Source: Bacilli bacterium
GTDB lineage: Bacteria; Bacillota_I; Bacilli_A; RF39; UBA660
Assembly (NCBI GenBank): GCA_017542065.1
Contig: JAFXXX010000019.1
Location: forward strand, 1-64,000
Direction of reading: 5' to 3'
DNA length: 64,000 bases
The notes under the pieces are model-generated. The model had not been told where the DNA came from and did no database searches. It saw only the letters and a list, made by a program, of their open reading frames with translations. Position numbers and translations under genes: made by a program. Shown here one piece after another: positions 26,442 through 34,711 of the stretch; the stretch's first letter is position 1; each line of letters starts with the position of its first letter.

Positions 26442-27416
26442 ATGAGTAAAGGACAAAGTAGAATTAGACTAGCTTCAGAAGAACAAAAAGAAAAATATTT
26501 GATTCTTTTAGGACAAAACAAAATTGATGAAGCAATAAAAGAGATGGAAAGGGTAAGAACGCATTATCCAAACGATAAAAGTGTAATATTTTGTTTAGCA
26601 AGAACTTTGTTAAGAAATAATAAAGATATTTCTAAAGCATTATTATTATTTAGTCAAATAATAGATGATAGCAATAAAGAAGCAGTTAATTTTGAATTAA
26701 GTAATTATTATATGAAAAAAGAAGATTTTTCTAAAGCAGCAGATTATGCTTGTGGAATGCTTGGTGGAAATAATTTGTATAGATGTAAATCATTAGTTAA
26801 TCAAATTAAGGCAGATATCAGATTAGGTTATTATGAATATGCATTAAAAAATTATGATAGATTAAAAGCTTTATGCGAATTTTTAGGATATAGAATTGCT
26901 TATGCACCTAATGTATTATTTTATTTATTAAGATCAACAGATAGATTATCTGATGAGCAAATTAAAGAATATATGGATACTAATTATTTTGCAAGACAAG
27001 TAGAAGATTATTCTAAAGATGAAGCAATAGAACATACTAGAGGTGATGTATCATTTACAGATCCAGAAGAATTATTTGTAGAACATTCTAAATTTTTTAA
27101 TGATATAGCATATGATGTTTTATTTGATGATTGTCAAAGAAGAATTAATGAAATGAAACCAACTGGTTATGGAATGGTTATGGACGTATATACTTTTCCT
27201 CTAGGATATGTAATTGGTTATGATAAAAACAATAAACTTACTTCTTCTATTCAAGTATTTACTGTTCCAACAACCAAAGATATAGTTACTATGCATCCAA
27301 CTCCAGATTATCATATAAATAGAGGTTTTGAAGAAGATATTTTTAAACCAAAAAGAAAAGCTTTAGCGGCTAAACCAACAGAAAATAAAACTGATAAAGT
27401 TCCATTTACAATATAA
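26442..27416 (+). CDS. TPR-like repeat protein, unknown function
   Basis: A 324-residue soluble protein. Residues about 10-165 look like helix-turn-helix repeats of the TPR type (periodic Ala/Leu/Tyr with phrases such as GQNKIDEAIKEMERV and KKEDFSKAADYA). The C-terminal half is globular with VYTFPLGYVIGYD and ends in a Lys-rich tail. The ATG at 26442 follows AGGAGAC; a longer reading from 26406 would start inside the promoter. Single-gene transcript, convergent with the AAA+ gene. The repeat call is by eye. Confidence 0.75.
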   Translation: MSKGQSRIRLASEEQKEKYLILLGQNKIDEAIKEMERVRTHYPNDKSVIFCLARTLLRNNKDISKALLLFSQIIDDSNKEAVNFELSNYYMKKEDFSKAADYACGMLGGNNLYRCKSLVNQIKADIRLGYYEYALKNYDRLKALCEFLGYRIAYAPNVLFYLLRSTDRLSDEQIKEYMDTNYFARQVEDYSKDEAIEHTRGDVSFTDPEELFVEHSKFFNDIAYDVLFDDCQRRINEMKPTGYGMVMDVYTFPLGYVIGYDKNNKLTSSIQVFTVPTTKDIVTMHPTPDYHINRGFEEDIFKPKRKALAAKPTENKTDKVPFTI

Positions 27417-27443
27417 AAAAAGATACTCAAATGAGTATCTTTT
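27417..27443. terminator. Bidirectional terminator between 26442 and 27448 genes
   Basis: Stem 27418-27429 / 27432-27443 with A-run and T-run on opposite sides, placed just after the plus-strand stop and just before the minus-strand stop. Confidence 0.9.
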
Positions 27444-27447
27444 ATTT

Positions 27448-28461
27448 TTAATCATCTAATACTGTTCCTTCTTTTTCCATCCATTCTTTAAAGGTATTTT
27501 TAAACTCAGGAAGAGCCTTTTCTACAACGTCTGGATAAATTAGTCTAGTATTCTTAATTGCTTCATATATATACTTAAAATTAACTTCTTTAGCGTTATC
27601 AAATCTTGCAAATGTAAAACAAGAAGAGAATAGTGATAGAGCAATATCTGGATAATTAGATCCTGTTTCTGCTCTCCTTTTATATTTAGAAGTAATACTA
27701 ACTATAAACTTAGCAATTTGTTCTAATAAATAATCACTATATGGGAATATAACACCTGTTGCTAGTTCTATTTTCTTTTTAGTTCCCATAACTATTTTAA
27801 CAGTTGTTTCTTCATCTGGTTCAGGAATTTCTACTTTTTCAAAACGTCTAATAAATGCTTTATCTTTTAGTAAGAATTCTTCATATTCTTTAGTAGTTGT
27901 AGCTCCAACTATTTTTAAATCACCTCTATCTAAACAAGGTTTTAACATATTAAGGAAATCTACACCAGAACCATTTCTGGCAGCTGTTACTAAAGTATGA
28001 ACTTCATCTATAAATAATATAGTATTTTTTCTATCAATAACTTCATTGATTAATAATTGTAATTTAGATTCAACAATACCATCATGTTCATAATTACCAA
28101 GTAGGGAAGAAGTATTAATTTTATATATCTTATAATTTTGTAATACATTTGGAACTTTATTTTGTTGGATCATTAATGCTAAACCTTCTACTAAAGAAGT
28201 TTTACCAACACCAGCAGGTCCAGTTAATACTACAGATTTTTCAGGACTTAGTAATATAAGAATCATATCTTTTAATTGCTTTTCTCTTGAAATAGCAGGA
28301 TTAGTTACATATGTTTTAGCAGTTAATTCATCAGAGTAATTGTCTAATATACTCATAGCAACTTTCTTACCATTATCATTCTTTATTTCTACACTTTGTT
28401 CATCAAAGATATTATCATCATTTGAATCATAAAAATCATCTGAAATATATTCGTTATTCAT
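27448..28461 (-). CDS. Single-module AAA+ ATPase resembling Clp D1
   Basis: A 337-residue AAA+ protein. Walker A GPAGVGKT (81-88), Walker B ILFIDE (148-153), sensor-1 GATTT near 186 and arginines 205-206 in KDKAFIRRFEKV follow ClpB/ClpC first-module spacing, including the NYEHDG segment that parallels the GxxYRGEFE pore region of Clp proteins. The ClpC-type N-domain, middle domain and second ring are all absent; instead there is a 45-residue acidic N-terminus rich in Asp/Asn. It has its own promoter (minus-strand -10 at 28480-28485, close to GGTGAT). A remodelling ATPase with unknown partners; the neighbouring TPR-like protein is a candidate (inference). Confidence 0.85.
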   Translation of the reverse strand: MNNEYISDDFYDSNDDNIFDEQSVEIKNDNGKKVAMSILDNYSDELTAKTYVTNPAISREKQLKDMILILLSPEKSVVLTGPAGVGKTSLVEGLALMIQQNKVPNVLQNYKIYKINTSSLLGNYEHDGIVESKLQLLINEVIDRKNTILFIDEVHTLVTAARNGSGVDFLNMLKPCLDRGDLKIVGATTTKEYEEFLLKDKAFIRRFEKVEIPEPDEETTVKIVMGTKKKIELATGVIFPYSDYLLEQIAKFIVSITSKYKRRAETGSNYPDIALSLFSSCFTFARFDNAKEVNFKYIYEAIKNTRLIYPDVVEKALPEFKNTFKEWMEKEGTVLDD

Positions 28462-28603
28462 TATTTATCACCTAAATTGATTATATCATAGTTACTTTAT
28501 ATAAGTAAATTGATAATTTTTTAAAAAAATGTAAAAAATAGTGTTAATTTTTGTTCGATTTATGATATTATAAATTTAGTCAATATTAGTAGAGGGTGAA
28601 GTT

Positions 28604-29245
28604 ATGAAAAATATTATTTATATGTATTCCAATTTAGATAGAAACAACAAGTTACTTATAGTAATAATTATCGTAATTGTTGCCTTATTAGTTATTATAG
28701 GATTATATAATTTAATTGCATCTATTGTATATAAAATTAAGAATAAAAAGAGAATTAGAAAAATAGATGAGCAAATTAATAATGAGTATAAAGAACAAGA
28801 AGTAAATGTAAAGCCAGTAGAACCAGTTTACACTGAAACTAAAGAAGAAGTAATAGAAAAGTATGAAAAGGCTGTTAAAGAAGAGATGGAAGAAATAGAA
28901 ACTCTTGATGAAACAGTAACTGATTTAGATGAAATATTAATAGAAATGATGAATACTGGTGCTCAAGAAGAATTTGATTTAACAGATTTTGAAAGGGAAC
29001 AAGAAGAAAATGCTATTATTAGTTATGGTGAATTATGTAAAAAAGCTGGGGTAGAACAAATTGTTTATCCTAAAAAAGAAGTAAATAAAGAAGTAGCTGA
29101 AAAAATTGATAAAGAAGTTCATACTTCATTTAAACCATCTACTGTTATTTCACCAATATATGGTGTTCAAAAAGAAGAAAATGAAACTGAAGAGGAAGAA
29201 AATGATTTCCTTGGAAGATTAAAAGAATTTAGAAGTGGTCTATAA
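28604..29245 (+). CDS. Acidic membrane-anchored protein, unknown
   Basis: A 213-residue protein with one N-terminal transmembrane segment (about 17-45), a basic stop-transfer patch KIKNKKRIRK, then a long Glu-rich probably coiled region (60-150), and near the C-terminus a compact PSTVISPIYGV motif. It reads as N-out/C-in with a cytoplasmic acidic domain. AGAGGGTG precedes the ATG. I do not recognise the family; a cell-envelope or division scaffold role would be a guess. Confidence 0.72.
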   Translation: MKNIIYMYSNLDRNNKLLIVIIIVIVALLVIIGLYNLIASIVYKIKNKKRIRKIDEQINNEYKEQEVNVKPVEPVYTETKEEVIEKYEKAVKEEMEEIETLDETVTDLDEILIEMMNTGAQEEFDLTDFEREQEENAIISYGELCKKAGVEQIVYPKKEVNKEVAEKIDKEVHTSFKPSTVISPIYGVQKEENETEEEENDFLGRLKEFRSGL

Positions 29246-29257
29246 GATCACTTTTTT
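29233..29257 (+). terminator. Terminator between 28604 and 29269 genes
   Basis: Stem AAGTGGTC / GATCACTT (one G-T pair), five-base loop, six T. The next gene's AGGAGG follows immediately and no promoter is visible between, so 29269 probably depends on read-through. Confidence 0.75.
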
Positions 29258-29268
29258 AGGAGGATCCT

Positions 29269-29802
29269 ATGAAAAAGAAAATATTTATGGGTGTTATAAT
29301 TGGTTTATTTTCATTTTTTATAATAGCTTATGCTTATGTATCTATAGAAAACTTTTTTATAAAGTCATTAGATATAATTGATGAAAACTTAGATGAGAAA
29401 ACAATTATTATGTTTGAAGAAACAATAGAAGAAGATTCTATATATGGTAAATATTTATTAAATGATGGTAATATTTATTCATATAATTATAAGAAAACTG
29501 ATGTTGATTCTTTTGAAGATAAGTTAACTTTAATGGAAGATGGTAAAGGTGATAAAATAGAAAAGATTAAAAAGAAAGATAAAGGTTATCTTAATATGTT
29601 TAATCCTAAACTAAAGAATAAATACTTTAAAAGAACAGTTAGTAAATCTGATAGACCATCAAAATATATTTATTATGTTGATTATAAAAAGAATAGATTT
29701 ATTATATTAATTTCTTCTGGTACAGAAGTATATAAGAATAAGAGTTTTACTTCTGCTAGAGTTATTTCAATACTTAAAAAGTATTCTATTAGAGTTGACT
29801 AA
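29269..29802 (+). CDS. Small exported or membrane-anchored protein, unknown
   Basis: A 177-residue protein with an N-terminal hydrophobic segment (about 5-27) without a clear cleavage site or lipobox, followed by a Lys/Asp-rich extracytoplasmic domain of about 150 residues. TAGGAGGATCCT precedes the ATG. It lies directly after a terminator with no new promoter. Its last codons contain the -35 of mtaB. No family recognised. Confidence 0.68.
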   Translation: MKKKIFMGVIIGLFSFFIIAYAYVSIENFFIKSLDIIDENLDEKTIIMFEETIEEDSIYGKYLLNDGNIYSYNYKKTDVDSFEDKLTLMEDGKGDKIEKIKKKDKGYLNMFNPKLKNKYFKRTVSKSDRPSKYIYYVDYKKNRFIILISSGTEVYKNKSFTSARVISILKKYSIRVD

Positions 29803-29823
29803 TTAAGTTAATTCTTATAGAAT
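29795..29823 (+). promoter_or_regulatory. mtaB promoter
   Basis: TTGACT (29795-29800, overlapping the upstream stop), a 17-base spacer and TAGAAT (29818-29823). An inverted repeat ATTCTAT (29783-29789) / ATAGAAT (29817-29823), followed by T residues, encloses the -35 in its loop. Confidence 0.55.
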
Positions 29824-29848
29824 ATTTTTTCATGAAAAGAGGGTTATT

Positions 29849-31138
29849 ATGAAAGTAGCTTTTTATACTTTAGGTTGTAAAGTTAATAGTTATGAAACTG
29901 AAGTGAATATAGAAAATTTTAAAGAAAACGGTTATGAAATAGTTCCTTTTAATGAAAAGGCTGATGTTTATGTTATTAATACTTGTTCTGTAACTAATAC
30001 TGCTGATCAGAAGAGTAGAAAAATAATAAGAGAAGCTGTTAAAAGAGGAGAAAATGCTATTGTAGTTGTAATGGGTTGTTATTCTCAAATAAAATATTTA
30101 GAAGCATCTTCTATACCTGGGGTATCTATAGTACTTGGAACTGCTAATAAAACTAGTATTTTAGATTTAATTGAAGAATACAAAAAGAATAAAAAACAAA
30201 TAGTTAAAGTATTAGATTTAAAAGATATTAAATTTGAAGATATGGAACTAAATAAATTTGAAACTCATACTAGAGCATTTGTTAAAATACAAGATGGATG
30301 TAATAATTATTGTACTTACTGCATAATTCCATACACTAGAGGTAATGTTAGATCTAAACCAAAAAATGAAGTTATAAAAGAAATAACTAATTTAGCTAAT
30401 AATGGATATAAAGAAATAGTTTTAACTGGTATTCATACTGGTCATTATGGAAAAGATATAGAAGAATATGACTTCTCAGATCTTCTTTCTGAGATAGAAA
30501 AAATAGACGGTATAGAGAGAATTAGAATATCATCAATAGAAATAGTAGAGCTAGATGAAAAGTTTCTAAAAACGCTTAAAAATAGTAAGAAAATAGTTAA
30601 TCATATACATATTCCACTTCAATCTGGATCTGATACTATTTTAAAGAAAATGAATAGAAGATATTTAATGGCTGATTTTATTAAAAAGATTAATGAAATT
30701 AGAACTATTAGACCTGATATTGCTATTACTACTGATGTAATAGTTGGTTTTCCTGGAGAAACAGATGAATTATTTAATGAAACTGTAGAATCTATTAAGA
30801 AAATAGGATTTACTGAATTACATGTATTTCCATATTCTAAAAGAGAAGGAACACCTGCTGCTATAATGCCTAATCAAGTAGATGGTAATATAGCTAAAGA
30901 AAGAGTTAAAACTCTAATTAATTTATCTAATGAATTAAAGAATAAATATTATTCTAATTTAGTAGGATCAGAAGAATATCTTCTTACAGAAACTTACATA
31001 GATGGATATTTATATGGTCATTTAACAAATTATGGTTTATGTAAGATAAAATCAGATGAAAGAGATATAAACCAAATCTTTAAAGTAAAACTAAATAGTT
31101 ATGATGGTGAATGCTATTTAGGTGAAGTAATAAAATAA
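29849..31138 (+). CDS. mtaB: tRNA t6A37 methylthiotransferase MtaB
   Basis: A radical SAM enzyme of 429 residues converting t6A37 to ms2t6A37 in tRNAs reading ANN codons. The N-terminal UPF0004 domain has cysteines in LGCKVNSYETE, INTCSVTN and VMGCYSQ; the radical SAM Cys-x3-Cys-x2-Cys is in DGCNNYCTYCIIPYTRG; a TRAM-like end follows. In Bacillus it lies after dnaJ-prmA-rsmE; here prmA and rsmE are absent and unrelated genes occupy the gap. It has its own promoter. Confidence 0.95.
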   Translation: MKVAFYTLGCKVNSYETEVNIENFKENGYEIVPFNEKADVYVINTCSVTNTADQKSRKIIREAVKRGENAIVVVMGCYSQIKYLEASSIPGVSIVLGTANKTSILDLIEEYKKNKKQIVKVLDLKDIKFEDMELNKFETHTRAFVKIQDGCNNYCTYCIIPYTRGNVRSKPKNEVIKEITNLANNGYKEIVLTGIHTGHYGKDIEEYDFSDLLSEIEKIDGIERIRISSIEIVELDEKFLKTLKNSKKIVNHIHIPLQSGSDTILKKMNRRYLMADFIKKINEIRTIRPDIAITTDVIVGFPGETDELFNETVESIKKIGFTELHVFPYSKREGTPAAIMPNQVDGNIAKERVKTLINLSNELKNKYYSNLVGSEEYLLTETYIDGYLYGHLTNYGLCKIKSDERDINQIFKVKLNSYDGECYLGEVIK

Positions 31139-31148
31139 ATAAAAAATG

Positions 31149-31177
31149 TTGAAATATAAGAATTATAGTGATATAAT
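31149..31177 (+). promoter_or_regulatory. rpsU promoter
   Basis: TTGAAA (31149-31154), a 17-base spacer and TATAAT (31172-31177). Confidence 0.75.
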
Positions 31178-31210
31178 CTTTGTAGTTCTTGAATGAAGGG
31201 AGGGACAAAA

Positions 31211-31405
31211 TTGACAAAAGTAGTAGTTAAAAATGGTAACGTTGATGGCGCATTAAAGAAATTTAAACAAAAAGTTGCTAAAAGTGGACTTCCTTCAGAA
31301 TTCAAAAAGAGAGAACATTATTCTAAACCTGGTATTCAAAGAAGAGAAGCTAAAAAAGCAGGTATTAAGAATAGTAGAAAAAGACAAGCAAGAGAAAGAG
31401 ATTAA
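31211..31405 (+). CDS. rpsU: 30S ribosomal protein S21
   Basis: S21, 64 residues, starting MTKVVVKNGN with a TTG codon at 31211. The GAAGGGAGGG site at 31194-31203 fits this start; an upstream in-frame ATG at 31193 overlaps that site. The GALKKFKQKVAKSG and KPGIQRREAKKAG segments and the Arg/Lys-rich C-terminus are typical. The order mtaB-rpsU is conserved in Bacilli. Confidence 0.95.
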   Translation: MTKVVVKNGNVDGALKKFKQKVAKSGLPSEFKKREHYSKPGIQRREAKKAGIKNSRKRQARERD

Positions 31406-31417
31406 TTCTCTTTTTTT
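31395..31417 (+). terminator. Terminator of rpsU
   Basis: Stem AAAGAGA / TCTCTTT with the stop codon in the loop, then a T-run. Confidence 0.85.
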
Positions 31418-31464
31418 AATGCTTAAAATATGATAAAATAAAATAAGAAGAAAAGGGAATTAAT

Positions 31465-32079
31465 ATGATACAAAATACATTACAAAGAGTTTTTACTGAA
31501 AATTATCCAATGCTAATAATATTTACTGTTGTTATAGTAGCTATAAGAATAGCTTATCTGATAGTAAATAAAAAAGAATTTGTTTTTTATAAAGAATTAT
31601 TTTATTTAGCATTTGTAGTTTATTCAATTAGTTTATTCTATGTTGTTACATTTGAAGATAATAACTATGGAACAAATAATTTTATACCATTTAGAGAAAT
31701 AACTAGATATGAATTCTTATCTACATATTTTATTAAAAATGTTCTTGGTAATGTAATTTTATTTATACCATTTGGATATTTTGTTTCAACACTTATTAAA
31801 TCTAAAAAACCATTTGCAATACTTTTAGTAGCATTATTAACATCATTAACTATTGAAGTTACTCAATATATGATAGGTAGAACATTTGATATAGATGATA
31901 TTATTTTAAATGTTATAGGATGCACTATTGGTTATTTATTGTTTTTAGTAATTTATGTGCTTGAAAAGAATATAAAAATATTCCAAAAAAATTATGTTAA
32001 AAACATATTAGTTATCATAATGATAATTTTACTTGGTATATTGTACTGGAAAACAAGTTTATGGGGGATTTTAAGATGA
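31465..32079 (+). CDS. VanZ-like membrane protein
   Basis: A 204-residue polytopic membrane protein with five or six transmembrane segments. Family landmarks of VanZ-like proteins: NFIPF near 70, NVILFIPFGYF, EVTQ, then RTFDIDDIILNVIGCTIGYLL. VanZ homologues give low-level teicoplanin resistance in some bacteria, but most have no known role. The stop overlaps the ybeY start (ATGA), so both are on one transcript with era and recO. It stands where phoH is found in Bacillus. Confidence 0.9.
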   Translation: MIQNTLQRVFTENYPMLIIFTVVIVAIRIAYLIVNKKEFVFYKELFYLAFVVYSISLFYVVTFEDNNYGTNNFIPFREITRYEFLSTYFIKNVLGNVILFIPFGYFVSTLIKSKKPFAILLVALLTSLTIEVTQYMIGRTFDIDDIILNVIGCTIGYLLFLVIYVLEKNIKIFQKNYVKNILVIIMIILLGILYWKTSLWGILR

Positions 32080-32519
32080 TTACAATCACTAATTTGACTA
32101 ATGAAAATATTGATGAATTAAAAACATTAGAAAAACTATCTAAATATTTACCAAAATATTTAAAAGAAAAGAATGTCTCTTATGACGTTATTATCGTAGA
32201 TGAAGAAAAGATACAAGAATTAAATAAAAACTATAGAGGTAAAGATTCAGTAACTGATGTTATTTCATTTGCTTTAGAAGATAATGAAACTATAGAAATG
32301 CCTGAAAGATGTTTAGGAGAAATCTATATTTGCTTAAAAAGAGCTAAAGATCAAGCAAATGAATATGGTCATAGTTTAAAAAGAGAATTATGTTTTCTTT
32401 TAACTCATGGTTTTCTTCATTTAAATGGTTATGATCATATGACTCCTGAAGATGAAAAAGTAATGTTTTCTTTACAAGATGAAATACTAAATAGTTTTGG
32501 AGTAACAAGAGAGGATTAA
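32076..32519 (+). CDS. ybeY: Endoribonuclease YbeY
   Basis: YbeY, 147 residues, a zinc-dependent RNase for 16S rRNA 3' maturation. The His triad is in LTHGFLHLNGYDH. The segment SVTDVISFALED is typical. The ATG at 32076 overlaps the preceding stop, with GGGGG in the upstream gene as ribosome binding site; a longer reading from 32061 has no site. era starts two bases after the stop. Confidence 0.96.
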   Translation: MITITNLTNENIDELKTLEKLSKYLPKYLKEKNVSYDVIIVDEEKIQELNKNYRGKDSVTDVISFALEDNETIEMPERCLGEIYICLKRAKDQANEYGHSLKRELCFLLTHGFLHLNGYDHMTPEDEKVMFSLQDEILNSFGVTRED

Positions 32520-32520
32520 T

Positions 32521-33405
32521 ATGAAAGTAGGAAATGTATCAATAGTAGGTAGACCAAATGTTGGTAAATCTACATTAACAAATGCTTTAATTGGATTAAA
32601 AGTAGCTATTACTTCAGATAAGCCTCAAACTACTAGAAATAATATAAGAGGTATCTATAATGACGAAGATAGCCAAATAGTATTCTTAGATACTCCAGGT
32701 ATTCATAAACCAAAAAGTAAACTAGGTAAATATCTAAATAAATCTAGTTATTCTTCTTTAGATGAAGCAGATCTAGTATTATTTATGGTAAATGCTAAAG
32801 AAAAACTAGGTACTGGTGATGAATTTGTTTTAGAAAAAGTAAAAGAAGCAAATAAACCAATATTCTTAATTATTAATAAAGTTGACTTAATTAAAAAAGA
32901 AGATTTAATAGGTATTATTAATGAATATAATGAATTATATAAGTTTGATGAAATTATTCCTATATCAGCTTTAAAAGAAAAGAATATAGAAGAACTAATT
33001 AAAACTATAAAAAAATATTTACCTGATGGTGAAAGAATCTATGATGAAGATGAATATGTAGATAAACCAGTTAAATTCTTAGTTCAGGAACTAATAAGAG
33101 AAAAAGTTCTTAGAAAAACTAATGAAGAAGTTCCTCATGCTGTTACCGTTGTAGTAGAAAACTATGAAGAAAATAAGACTAGTGTTCATATAAATGCTTT
33201 AGTTATAGTAGAAAGAGAATCACTTAAGAAAATATTAGTAGGTCACTCTGGAACTATGATTAAAGAAATAGGAATAGATGCTAGAAAAGATATAGAAGAA
33301 TTAGTTAATAAAAGAGTTTATCTTGAATTATTAGTTAAAACAGTTAATAACTGGAGAGATAGAGATAAATATTTAACTGAATTTGGATTAACAGAAGAAG
33401 AATAA
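32521..33405 (+). CDS. era: GTPase Era
   Basis: Era, 294 residues, a 30S assembly GTPase. G1 GRPNVGKST, G3 DTPG, G4 NKVD, and a C-terminal KH domain with the VGHSGTMIKEIG segment. The ybeY-era-recO order is the Bacilli order; dgkA and cdd, usual between ybeY and era, are absent. GAGAGG ends ybeY and serves as the ribosome binding site. Confidence 0.98.
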   Translation: MKVGNVSIVGRPNVGKSTLTNALIGLKVAITSDKPQTTRNNIRGIYNDEDSQIVFLDTPGIHKPKSKLGKYLNKSSYSSLDEADLVLFMVNAKEKLGTGDEFVLEKVKEANKPIFLIINKVDLIKKEDLIGIINEYNELYKFDEIIPISALKEKNIEELIKTIKKYLPDGERIYDEDEYVDKPVKFLVQELIREKVLRKTNEEVPHAVTVVVENYEENKTSVHINALVIVERESLKKILVGHSGTMIKEIGIDARKDIEELVNKRVYLELLVKTVNNWRDRDKYLTEFGLTEEE

Positions 33406-33406
33406 T

Positions 33407-34144
33407 ATGGAAATAACTAAAGTAAGAGGAATAGTTGCAGGAGAAAAACCATATAATGAAACAAGTAAACTTGTTTATGTTATTACTAAAGAATATGGTT
33501 ATATATCTTTGATTGCTAAAGGAGCTAAATCCTTAAAAAGTAAACTTAGATCTATAACTACTAAGCTTTCATACTGTGACTTTCAAATAAATTATAAAGA
33601 AGGAAAATTAAGTACTTTAATAGATGGAGATATAGTAAATCCATACAATAATATAAAATCAGATCTAGTTAGAATTAGTTATGCATCCTACTTAGTAGAA
33701 TTAACTACTCAAGTTATGAAAGAAAACTTTAATGAAAACATATTTGATTTATTAATTAGTATTCTAGATAAAATGGAATCAGGTTTAGAGCCTAAATGCT
33801 TAACTAATATACTAGAACTTAAATATTTATCTTATTTAGGTATTAGCCCAGAACTTAATGAATGCTCTATATGTGGTAATAAAAAAGTAATTACACTTTC
33901 ATCTGAAAAAGGTGGATTTGTATGTGCTAATCATCATACTAATGAAAAGATAGTAGATCCAAAAACATTAAAAATGATTAGACTTCTTTATTACATAGAT
34001 ATAGATAAAATAACTAAAATAGATGTGTCTGATAAAGTTCAAAGAGAAATAGATGAATTTATTACAGAATACTATGATAGATATTCGGGTATGTATTTAA
34101 ATACAAAGAAATTCTTAAATAAAATTAAAAATGTTTATATTTAA
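33407..34144 (+). CDS. recO: DNA repair protein RecO
   Basis: RecO, 245 residues, mediates RecA loading with RecR. N-terminal OB fold with KVRGIVAGEKPYNETS, central helical part, and a zinc-binding stretch CSICGN with a later Cys and His (FVCANHH) in place of a four-Cys site. One base separates it from era. Confidence 0.95.
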   Translation: MEITKVRGIVAGEKPYNETSKLVYVITKEYGYISLIAKGAKSLKSKLRSITTKLSYCDFQINYKEGKLSTLIDGDIVNPYNNIKSDLVRISYASYLVELTTQVMKENFNENIFDLLISILDKMESGLEPKCLTNILELKYLSYLGISPELNECSICGNKKVITLSSEKGGFVCANHHTNEKIVDPKTLKMIRLLYYIDIDKITKIDVSDKVQREIDEFITEYYDRYSGMYLNTKKFLNKIKNVYI

Positions 34145-34153
34145 GGTGATAAT

Positions 34154-34528
34154 ATGAAATATAAAGAATATTTAGATGAATTAAATGATTCATTAACATT
34201 TAAAACAAAGTTCATTCCAACACAAGAAGAACTAGATGAATTATTTAACGAAATAAGTAAAACTAATAATCATGAATTAGTTTGGAGATTAGCATTCTCA
34301 TTTTCTAATTCTAATTATAATTTTGACAAGTTTATTGACTATTATATAAAAGAAAAAGATATGTGGTTTCTTGAAGAACTGTTATATGCTATCACTGAAG
34401 AAAGATTTAATGATAAAGATATATATAATAGAATTGAAGATAAAGAATTTTTAAAAGAATATGTTGATTTTATAAAGCATTATTATGGAATGACTGATGA
34501 ACAAATAAAAGAATACTTTAAGAATTAG
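34154..34528 (+). CDS. Small acidic helical protein, unknown
   Basis: A 124-residue soluble protein rich in Glu, Asp, Tyr and Phe, probably all helical. It starts nine bases after recO with AAGGTGAT and so is the last gene of the vanZ-ybeY-era-recO transcript. No terminator is seen after it; the glyS leader follows. No family recognised. Confidence 0.72.
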   Translation: MKYKEYLDELNDSLTFKTKFIPTQEELDELFNEISKTNNHELVWRLAFSFSNSNYNFDKFIDYYIKEKDMWFLEELLYAITEERFNDKDIYNRIEDKEFLKEYVDFIKHYYGMTDEQIKEYFKN

Positions 34529-34570
34529 TATATACTTTTTAATAAAATGTGATATAATTTAATTGTATAA

Positions 34571-34693
34571 GAAAAGCGATGACTAGGGTTGGAATCCTAA
34601 GAGCTATATAATATAAAGATGATTCTAATAAGAATAAGTAAGGTGGAACCGCGGTAATAATCGTCCTTACATAGAAGTAGAATCATCTTTTTT
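34571..34693 (+). ncRNA. T-box leader of glyS with ultra-short Stem I (specifier GGA)
   Basis: The T-box core TGGAACCGCG is at 34644-34653, with antiterminator arms GTAAGG / CCTTAC. Stem I is only about 30 bases: AGC (34575-34577) pairs with GCT (34603-34605); GATGA and AGA form the K-turn-like internal loop; then a 4-5 bp stem closes the eight-base loop GTTGGAAT, which holds Gly codon GGA (34591-34593). The AG-bulge and apical loop of ordinary Stem I are missing. A 13-bp stem 34615-34627 / 34678-34690 followed by T residues is the terminator. A -10 TATAAT lies at 34553-34558. Confidence 0.85.
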
Positions 34694-34711
34694 CTTAATA
34701 GGGAGGATATT

